Positions 57,701 to 64,000 of a stretch of 64,000 nt of DNA are shown piece by piece. The translations under genes and the position numbers were made by a program. This DNA is from Antedon mediterranea (Eukaryota > Echinodermata > Crinoidea > Comatulida > Antedonidae). The DNA is taken from NCBI RefSeq assembly GCF_964355755.1, contig NC_092678.1, forward strand, positions 12,558,922 to 12,622,921, given 5' to 3'. Below the pieces are notes generated by a model. That model was not told where the DNA came from. It was given only the letters and a program-made list of their open reading frames with translations, and did no database searches. Within the stretch, counting starts at the first letter, position 1, and every line of letters starts with the position of its first letter.

Positions 57701-60524
57701 TGTGGTGTTCGGTTGTGATAAATATCATAAACAAATTTAAGAAAATATAATTCATTTCATTTATAAATATCAAGAATTTTAAGTTTATAGAACAATGGCG
57801 GTATATGATCTCTGAAATGAGAAAAAGAAATACATCTGACAATCATTTTTTAAAGAAAATACGTTCCATATGTTAACATAGGAAATATAAATGGGTTATA
57901 AAGTGTAACTAAATTATCTCTAAAAAATGCTTTAATTTAGATAGAAATCCAGCCTTCTTTCTAGTTCTTTCACAAACATCATCAATGTGGAGTTTCCAAG
58001 ATAAGTGTTTGTCAAAGTTAATTCTAACAAATTTAATAAATGAACTCCCTTTAATTAAAACATTGTTAATAGTTGAATAACATTGAATTCCAATAACTTA
58101 ATTTTTAGAATGAAAAATCATATAATTAGTTGCAATTTTAAAGGAAGAAGGAAATATTGAAATGAGATATTTAATATATAGCATAGAGGCAAATATATAA
58201 ATGGTGTTGAAATTGAAATTAATTTTACGGGTAGATTATCATAACCTGTAGCTTTTTTCTTGTCAAGAGAAGAAAGTAAATTAAAAACCTCAACTGGTGA
58301 AACAGTGAATTAATAGATGGTTGGACAAGAAAAGAAAAAATTATTAGGTCAATTAGTAAAGAAATGATTAAATTAACAACGCATTACCATCCATAACATT
58401 AACATCAACGTCCGGTTTAGAGACTTTGATTTTGTCTGGTAGTTTGGTTGGCGATATCAAGTAGGCCTACCGTAGGTTATTTACTATCTGTCATGTTTTT
58501 GTGGAATCGTTTTTGTTATTTGAAATTAAATCGTTATAAAAAATGTCTTTCAGCAGTTCTGAGTATTTTGGTTAAAGTATTTCTGTATCGATTATAATGC
58601 CAAAAAAAAGATTATTGTGTTGGCTACGTTTTGGGTAAATCCCAAAAATGGGTACGTCGGTAGAAAATTGTTTTAGAAAGTTGTTTTTTTTTTCAGACCA
58701 AAAATGTGTTGGCGGGAAAAAAATAAACAATTTACACAAATGATACAAAAAGACTTTTACACATATTTCATAGCACCCTAGGCTCACGGACGCTAGCTAT
58801 AAATATTGTTTCGAAAATAGTTTTTAAAAGGTTTATTAAACATCGGCCTTGCATTTTTAGGCATCCGGGCCTAGAGGGCTGCTAGGCCTAACTACCATTT
58901 TGAAAGCCAAAAACAATCAAGATCGAAATAAACTATTTCCGCGTTTTATGCTACCTTACGCGAGTTAACATATTATATCAGATCATAGAGATATTATGTT
59001 CACTATAATATCTCTATGATCAGATGAAAAATATTGAGTTTTATCTATACGTAATTACACTGGCATTAAAGATATAACATTAAAATGTTGGCCGTTATGG
59101 GCCATATTTCGCCGATTTCTTATCGCGGGAAAAATCCCACCACCAGAGACATCGATCGATTGAGGCCTAGGCTAGAGGCATTATGTGCATGTCGGAACGG
59201 GTGGATTATCGGTATATAAACATTAACAAGTTTGAACAAAAGAGCTTACAACAATCTTAGGTAAATTTTCATTAAAGGTATAGGCCTACTTGCTTTGCGA
59301 AAAGTTCGAAATCGGATCGTAGTAGTAGTCATTGTACAGTAAAACCTCGTGCGATGACAATGACAATGACAATGACAATGATTCAATGACAATGATTCTT
59401 TATTTCTTTATCGACCCTTTTTCAGGGTATGAAAGAACATTCTTTCAATCTTATACAGAAACAAACTAAACACTTCCAGATATAAATATTTGGTCTTATA
59501 CATAATTAATATATCGAAAAGCAACATCGCCTGAACAACCTCGTGCGATGTGCGATCTGTTGTTGTTTGCAGCAGATCAACATTAACTCTAGTAGTTCAT
59601 GGGCTGGAGGGGTTACCATGCACCCCCTCCCCCTCCCACCAACAGGTAAACTTCTTCTGAAACAAAATGATGTTAACAAGAAAAATATAATAATAAAATA
59701 GTTCATTCTTATATTGCGTTCCACAAGCAAGCTTCTCTACGCTGATTATTATTATTATTATTATTAACATTGTTACCCCAGTAATTTTTCGTATGGAAAC
59801 ATACTCCCATAATACAGGTAGTAATCAGAGCAAAGTTGTGTCTTGATCTAACCGGGTTCCTATTTATACACCTGGGTGGAGAGGAAAACGTAAGTAAAGT
59901 ATCTTGCCTAAGGATACAAGCAATGCGGCGAGAGTTAGATTCGAACCTCGGTCTCACGATCAGTAGTCCAACGTCCAACACCCTGCGCCACATACCCTCA
60001 CGTATATAGATATATTAAAAATTGTTAGTTACCGTGTAAATAATACAATACTAAGAAGAAAGGAATAGTGTTGTGGGATCATGGACTAAAGATAAAAAAA
60101 AAATGAAGGTTTCAGGTGACAAGACTTATACTGATATCAAAGGGCGAGTTATACCATTTCAACGATTTTTGAAAATGTTTGGAAAACAAAACTACTAATT
60201 AATTGTTTATCCTGATACGATGTAAAAATGTACATACCCCACCACCTTCAGCGTCAATAAAGTTAGTGCCATCGATGCCATATTTGATGCTGTATTTCGA
60301 GACTGAACCTCGACTACCTCCTTGAGTCGCCACTTGGGTTGTATACGTTATGTTACCAAGATCTACTTGAATCCATTGACTGACATTGGCGGTAGCGGGT
60401 GACCAAGACTTATTGCCATGTAGCCTTCCATGATGGGCTGAAACATTATCGTAGGAACTTGATGCATTCATCTGGTTATCAGGGATGTCACCACTCTCAA
60501 TTCCTAGATCCCTATCGCATGATT
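46865..60524 (-). CDS. discoidin/C-type-lectin multi-domain extracellular protein (3' part)
   Basis: Gene convergent with the plexin. Minus-strand exons: 60524-60238, 56379-56241, 55992-55694, 55154-55016, 54830-54676, about 53440-53369, 53012-52892, 52490-51815, 51336-51147, 50877-50676, 49641-49446, 49269-49056, 48760-48599, 48217-48065, 47785-47585 and 46923-46865 (TAA). All neighbouring phases agree except between 50676 and 49641, where a small exon seems to be missing from my model. The first exon found begins in phase 1, so the 5' end, with its signal peptide, lies upstream of 60.5 kb or outside the window. Domains: two F5/8C, beta-rich segments, C-type lectin, a Cys-rich part and a C-terminal module. 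No transmembrane helix is seen, so it is probably secreted or matrix-bound. I do not know a named orthologue. Confidence 0.75.
47075..47218. repeat. 47-bp tandem repeat, 3 copies
   Basis: GAACATATTGCACACAACGT ... CTGTACGA(G/A)TCATTACAACTC starts at 47075, 47122 and 47169, almost identical. It lies in the last intron of the minus-strand gene. Confidence 0.92.
49056..49641 (-). CDS. C-type lectin domain, two exons
   Basis: Exon 49641-49446 encodes LETWDAAKAACEADTAQLVM and YRYWIGLKDVG. Exon 49269-49056 encodes FKWTDGSSASYTKWLPNRPG, KDCGTAAYIEI, then WDVMECTAILPAICEYS. These are the W-x2-A-x2-x-C, W-I-G-L, W-x-D-G-S, C and C-E-Y landmarks of a C-type lectin fold. The Ca-binding E-P-N or Q-P-D triplet is not present (P-N-R instead), so sugar binding is doubtful. 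The usual N-terminal C...GW..... segment is missing and is probably on a small exon between 49.7 and 50.6 kb that I could not find. Confidence 0.85.
50676..52490 (-). CDS. unrecognised extracellular segments B-C, three exons
   Basis: Exon 52490-51815 (676 nt: ADVKPGVNLRVNIKAEINDP, DGNVFVNVGQTVHINLVVEF, GSEHWLGIGMQIGDGTHIW), exon 51336-51147 (GEDVILLIKIWHDGNSTGKA) and exon 50877-50676 (LGTIQIAAKPTFRVRLGIDK, ending DIGCGG). These look like two or three Ig-like or cadherin-like beta domains rich in N-x-S/T sites. The large exon resembles the DPLV-type repeats of extracellular adhesion proteins but I cannot name it. An ATG with a hydrophobic run (IYYIFMLQFIISVHLVIA) is open in frame just upstream of the acceptor at 52490, so an alternative internal start is possible. 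Confidence 0.72.
52892..54830 (-). CDS. unrecognised extracellular segment A, three exons
   Basis: Exon 54830-54676 (MDVSINVNDSKFYYGAGD, FTVTLTAENME), a short exon in the 89-bp repeat array (FDMSSNPFVWTLTGNGNTN) and exon 53012-52892 (SHFVVTPAVGVTSEIILSF). Alternating hydrophobic residues and N-glycosylation sites (NTT, NST) suggest a beta-sandwich fold of about 110 residues. I do not recognise the family. The donor of the middle exon exists only in the 3'-most repeat copy (ACA|GTAAGT at about 53369). Confidence 0.7.
53378..53911 (-). repeat. 89-bp tandem repeat containing an exon, six copies
   Basis: TTGAGTTTGTATTTCC recurs at 53378, 53467, 53556, 53645, 53734 and 53823, a constant 89-bp period. 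On the minus strand each unit holds a splice acceptor (CCTCATTTTTAG or CCTCGTTTTCAG), the coding stretch TTCGATATGTCCTCTAATCC onward, and then intron-like TCTAATCTAGTATAAACC. Only the last copy (53378-53440) continues into a proper donor. Read through, the other copies hit a stop after AACTCAATC. Confidence 0.9.
55016..55992 (-). CDS. discoidin (F5/8C) domain 2, two exons
   Basis: Exon 55992-55694 has ESCNTALGIESGAISDNQMT, HWIQVDLGNITKVTKVATQG and EYRVKYSTNG; exon 55154-55016 has VVINSFNSPVNARYIRIYP and LRMELYGC. The second exon is 139 nt, exactly as in domain 1, with the same phases, so the two domains arose by tandem duplication of an exon pair. This copy keeps the final G-C better than domain 1. 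Confidence 0.9.
56241..60524 (-). CDS. discoidin (F5/8C) domain 1, two exons
   Basis: Exon 60524-60238 has ESCDRDLGIESGDIPDNQM, SWSPATANVSQWIQVDLG and TTQVATQGG; exon 56379-56241 has VINSFSSPVNAQYIRIYLKA and LRIELYRC. These are the standard start (C...LGIESG.I.D.Q), W-I-Q-V-D-L-G core and end (L-R-x-E-L-x-G-C) of a coagulation factor 5/8 type C domain, which binds lipids or sugars. The 3.9-kb intron between the two exons holds a LINE remnant and a SINE. Confidence 0.88.
57640..58340 (-). pseudogene. internally deleted LINE reverse transcriptase remnant
   Basis: On the minus strand, LDKKKATGYDNLPVKLI near 58270 is the K-S-x-G-x-D-x-I block of a reverse transcriptase. Then FVRINFDKHLSWKLHIDDVC near 57990 is the F-L-G-V-x-x-D-x-x-L-S-W-x-x-H-I block. 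The segment between is too short to hold the catalytic YADD part, so it is deleted. It lies inside the large intron of the discoidin-domain gene. Confidence 0.6.
58981..59021. repeat. perfect 17-bp hairpin
   Basis: GATCATAGAGATATTAT (58981-58997), a 7-base loop GTTCACT, and the exact reverse complement ATAATATCTCTATGATC (59005-59021). No coding or transposon context explains it. Confidence 0.85.
59350..59400. repeat. CAATGA microsatellite
   Basis: Tandem TGACAATGACAATGACAATG. Confidence 0.9.
59735..59997 (-). mobile_element. tRNA-derived SINE
   Basis: Minus strand: GGTATGTGGCGCAGGGTGTT (A-box-like) and GAGGTTCGAATCTAACTCTC (B box), then a body with ATACTTTACTTACGTTTTCC and CCCAGGTGTATAAATAGGAA. 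It ends in an AAT trinucleotide tail (about 59742-59765). This is the usual order of a tRNA-headed SINE; the CACCCAGGTGTATAAAT word is widespread in animal SINEs as I remember. It is in an intron of the discoidin-domain gene and unrelated to the 21.4-kb tRNA-like repeat. Confidence 0.75.
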
Positions 60525-60529
60525 CTTTA

Positions 60530-62965
60530 AATAAAATAGTAACTTTATAAAGTCTTCATTCTCTTAGTCTCACAAAATATTTTTTCATGATTAACATTTT
60601 TAATGTAAACATTATTGAACTAATCAGATAATAGTGAAAATTTTCTATAAATAAATTTTAAAAAGATCAGTCTTGTAAAAGGTTTTTTTTTAAAAATAAA
60701 ATTGCTATTCGTTCAGGTGAATTAAAACTAAAACCGCAAAAGTCGTATCGTCTTGGTAATAAATGCAATATTGAAACATAACTTTCTCCAATATTTTAAA
60801 TTTAGGTCTATTAAGATGAGCATTGTTTGGCATTTTTCCTCTCCATATCAACAGTATGGAACATACTTGTGGGTACAAACACAAACAGGCGTTATGAATA
60901 GCTAAAATCACTCAAAGCCAAGAATGTAAATGTCATATAAATTTCTACTGAATGATACTTAGGCCTACTGCTATTTCTTAAACTTTTAATTTAAATTAAA
61001 TCTTTAAGGGGTTATAATATGCCTATAATTTTACATTTAATTATAAAAATTCAGGTTAAATTTGATTCAGATCTAAAAAGTTTGACTTTTCAATGGCTTA
61101 AACTATTAAGAGACACACAACAACATTTAAAGATAAATGTGAAGATAAAGATAAACCATAAAATAGCAAAATATATTTAAATATTTTCTAATTCATTTTG
61201 TTCTACAGGAAAATCGTTATCGTCCTAATAACAAATGAAATTTTATTTTGTTTCAGCATTTATTAATCTAAAATATAACAGAAGGCCCTCATACCTTTAC
61301 TCATATGCAGTATTATCCAAAGAAAAACACAGACAATTGTCCAACAAGCCATTATTAAGTTATCAAAACAATCCGCAGTTAATCGACATTGTCCAATCCG
61401 TCGAAAAAAACCCCCGAATGCTTTACGTCTATAACAATTTCGCTTTGACACACGTAATGATTTGTGTCGATATTTTAACTTATAACAGTTATAGTGTTAT
61501 GTGTGAATAAGAAATGTCATATTCTTAATGAATTTTAATTATTATTCAAGGTTAAATGTGGCAATTGTATTATTAATAAATTAAATCAATAATAAATAAA
61601 ATAGATAATTTATTCAGAGTCACACAATTTCAATAAAACGATACTTTTAATTCATAACACACCCTATAATCATATTTCATAGTTTTTAATTTAATGCCAT
61701 ATGGGAGTCAGAATAATACTTATATTGTACTATGTTGAATAATGAGTTGATGTTGTTTTGATATTAAATAATTATACTTTCATGAGAGCGGCATTAAACT
61801 TGCTCATAAAACCAAAACGTGCAAGGTAATACAGAATTTTGTATTATTCATTGTCACAGGTTAATTGGATGGCAACCCTTTTCTTCTAGTACAAATATTG
61901 ACAATGTAAAATTAGCTAAAGCTTGGAAGTTCCTCTAGAGACGCAATGCAAGGAACGAGCTGACCAATGAATTCGAATAACCCACCGCTTGTGATTGGTC
62001 AAATCAGGTTGCATTACGTCGTTATGTTGCGTCTCTCTATTAAGATTGATGTGTACGTGTGTCTTTGCATACTAATAATTGGAATTTACCACGTATAGAA
62101 AATAGAAACCTTGTTGTTTCTATGATGTACATTAACAGAAGGTATACTTTTGTTAAATTTCATCAAAGAATGTAATTTATGATAAAAATTAGAATGTTGT
62201 AAATGTAAGTTGTAGACAAATAAGTTTCTCAGTGATTGGCGGTACAAATTTGCCACACAAAGAAATACATAGCGAAATAATGTTCATTATTATATTTATT
62301 TTTAAAGTTCATAGCATTCTTTACAGTAATGAGATTTTAAACGTGATACTTGCGAAATGTAATTTCTGTATAATAATCGTTATATCCCACTACATAAATC
62401 CGAATACAAATACATTATTTAAATAATACTGTATATCTAAAATCCAAAGTTAAATTTCAAACAAAGAGACCAAAAATAATTCCAAAAAAACATTTTAAAG
62501 TCACATATTGTTCACTTTGACCAACAGTTGGATCGAAAAAAAAAATATTACTTGAAAACTTAAATTTAACAGTTTATTTTGTCTCCTTTTGTAGTGAAAT
62601 AATTTTGTTTGGGATTTTTTATTCTACGGAAGTGAATGTCTTCATTTTTTTATGATTTTGGGTGATAATGCATTTTTAAGCTTTGCGTACACGATGATTT
62701 CTTAAGAGTATACACTCTTTCATTGTTACAGTACTTTATGATATTCAAAATGTACGCATTTACAGAGGAAAGGTTAGAATTGTCCCAAATTCTTTTTTAT
62801 ATAGTTCACCAGTCGGCATTTCGATGTTACGAGCTCAAATAGGATACGTATAAAAAGCCATATGTGCCAAAATATTTATCTTTTTACTAATAATAAGTCA
62901 AAACCCTTTCTAGAACCCAGACTAAGGAAAGATAACATACTGTAGTAAAACTAGTGCATTGAACT
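60530..62965. other. AT-rich non-coding stretch
   Basis: I searched the minus strand for more discoidin exons and found none. The window probably runs inside a long intron here. Apart from the small inverted-repeat element at 61937-62036 and the dispersed AT-rich repeat at 62560-62690, nothing is recognised. The open frame at 61235-61510 has no recognisable protein. Confidence 0.45.
61937..62036. mobile_element. 100-bp inverted-repeat element
   Basis: AGAGACGCAA at 61937-61946 and its exact reverse complement TTGCGTCTCT at 62027-62036 bracket 80 bp that itself contains TGACCAAT and ATTGGTCA. A diverged relative (CACTTGTGATTTGTCAAATT ... TTGCATTGCG) lies at about 47290-47390, so this is likely a tiny MITE family. 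Confidence 0.55.
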
Positions 62966-62969
62966 TATA

Positions 62970-63710
62970 AACAGTAGGCCTACAAGTAGTTGCTGGTCTC
63001 CAGCAATTGGTACATGTTTGTGAAGAGTTTTCGCAAGAGAATGATGTTTTATTTAATGATAAGAAATCTTTTTGTATGTGCTTCTGTCCTCGTACTTGCA
63101 AACTTGAAGGTAATTCTATTACTAAACTTGTTGGTAAAAAACTTGCTTATGTTGAGAAAGGTACCTTGGTCATATTCTTATGTGTGATTGCAGTGATGAG
63201 GCTGACATTCAAAGTCAGTACAGATCTTTGTGTATTAGAAGCAACTCACTCAATCGCAAATTTATGAAATGCTATACCAATGTTAAATGTTGTCTCTTTA
63301 GATCTTACTGTATTAATATGTATTGTGCTGCCCTTTGGTGTACGGTAACTATCGTATGAAAAATATTAGATCTCTTAATGTATGTTACAATAATGCTCTG
63401 TGCCGTAGACTTAATGTCTCTAGAAGTAGTAGTGCCAGTGCAATGTTTATTGAACATGGTGACCCTTCCTTTAATGAGTACATGCGAAAATCTACCTATG
63501 GAAGTTTCATGCAACGTATTTTGAATAGTGGTAACATCCTTGTTGCTTGTGTTTGAAAAATATGCTCCATAACTTCAAAATGTATTGTAGATGGAGAAGC
63601 ATTCTATATACTTAAGTTTAGAGTTTACGATTTTTTTTCTGTTTATACGTTTATTAACATGGATGATATTTCCGAAATAAAAAGAAATTGAATTGAATAA
63701 CTGCTGATGA
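62970..63710 (+). pseudogene. 3' fragment of a LINE, degenerate
   Basis: Frames on the plus strand read HVCEEFSQENDVLFNDKKSF (compare the L-x-x-C-x-x-y-a-x-x-x-x-l-x-F-N-x-x-K-S block of LINE reverse transcriptases). After shifts they read LNVSRSSSASAMFIEHG and FNEYMRKSTYGSFMQRI (the family's C-terminal S-A-S-x-M-F and Y-x-F-x-x-R blocks). Several frameshifts and stops are present. The element ends with GAAATTGAATTGAATA near 63705, a likely tail. Confidence 0.65.
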
Positions 63711-64000
63711 CTTTCACGTTTTTGTTGGTCAATGCTATTAAATTATATCATATTTAAATAATGTTAAACCATTAATGTTTATTAATGTAACAGTAAGAAT
63801 ATCATGAGTGCGTATTGCATTGGACTGTATTATGCACTTTCAGATGCAAACAATAAAAAGACGTTTATACGAATAAATACGGTATTTAAATGTACTGTGA
63901 AAAGGGTGATTAAGTAATGCATTCAACTGTTATGTCCATAACAATTTTATAGACACATCGTTTATTTATTTATTTTCAATCTTTCTACATAGCAAAAAAA
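63711..64000. other. AT-rich end of window, nothing recognised
   Basis: No open frame or repeat I can name. Confidence 0.4.

Overview
The window is eukaryotic, intron-rich, AT-rich animal DNA. Its genes are cut into short exons with GT/AG borders. It carries a plexin-type semaphorin receptor, a large extracellular protein with discoidin and C-type-lectin domains, and many transposon classes (Mutator-like, Helitron, foldback, MITE, non-LTR and Penelope-like retroelements, tRNA-derived SINEs). The gene content and the frequent AGGCCTA words suggest a marine deuterostome, most likely an echinoderm. The organism assignment is inference, not something the sequence proves.

Layout. 1-3.9 kb: minisatellites, two inverted fragments of a decayed transposon-associated gene, a 262-bp tandem array and low-complexity AGGCCTA DNA. 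3.93-11.02 kb: a complete 7.1-kb Mutator-like element with about 84-bp terminal inverted repeats, a 9-bp target duplication (CCTCGGGAC) and a five-exon minus-strand transposase carrying one nonsense codon and one frameshift. 11.25-15.19 kb: a giant foldback element made of inverted tandem repeats. A 1.3-kb Helitron is inserted in its left arm, and the right arm preserves the empty target site. 15.3-16.0 kb: a MITE.

16.7-45.2 kb, plus strand: the plexin locus. A second sema-encoding first exon lies at 16.7 kb. It is separated from the main gene by a 5'-truncated LINE, two copies of a tRNA-bearing repeat and a canonical hammerhead-ribozyme repeat that abuts the main first exon. From 22,553 to 45,161 I could assemble 36 exons whose phases all agree. 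They give a 1,882-codon reading frame with sema, three PSI, IPT repeats, a transmembrane helix and a split GAP-type cytoplasmic region. One codon in the IPT region is an in-frame TAG, and the arginines expected in the two GAP motifs are missing.

46.9-60.5 kb, minus strand: the 3' part of a convergent gene for a multi-domain extracellular protein: two discoidin (F5/8C) domains, several beta-rich segments I do not recognise, a C-type lectin domain, a cysteine-rich segment and an unusual C-terminal module. Its 5' end lies beyond 60.5 kb. One of its exons sits in a six-fold 89-bp tandem repeat that also duplicates the splice acceptor. 57.6-64 kb holds decayed LINE pieces, a tRNA-derived SINE and AT-rich non-coding DNA.
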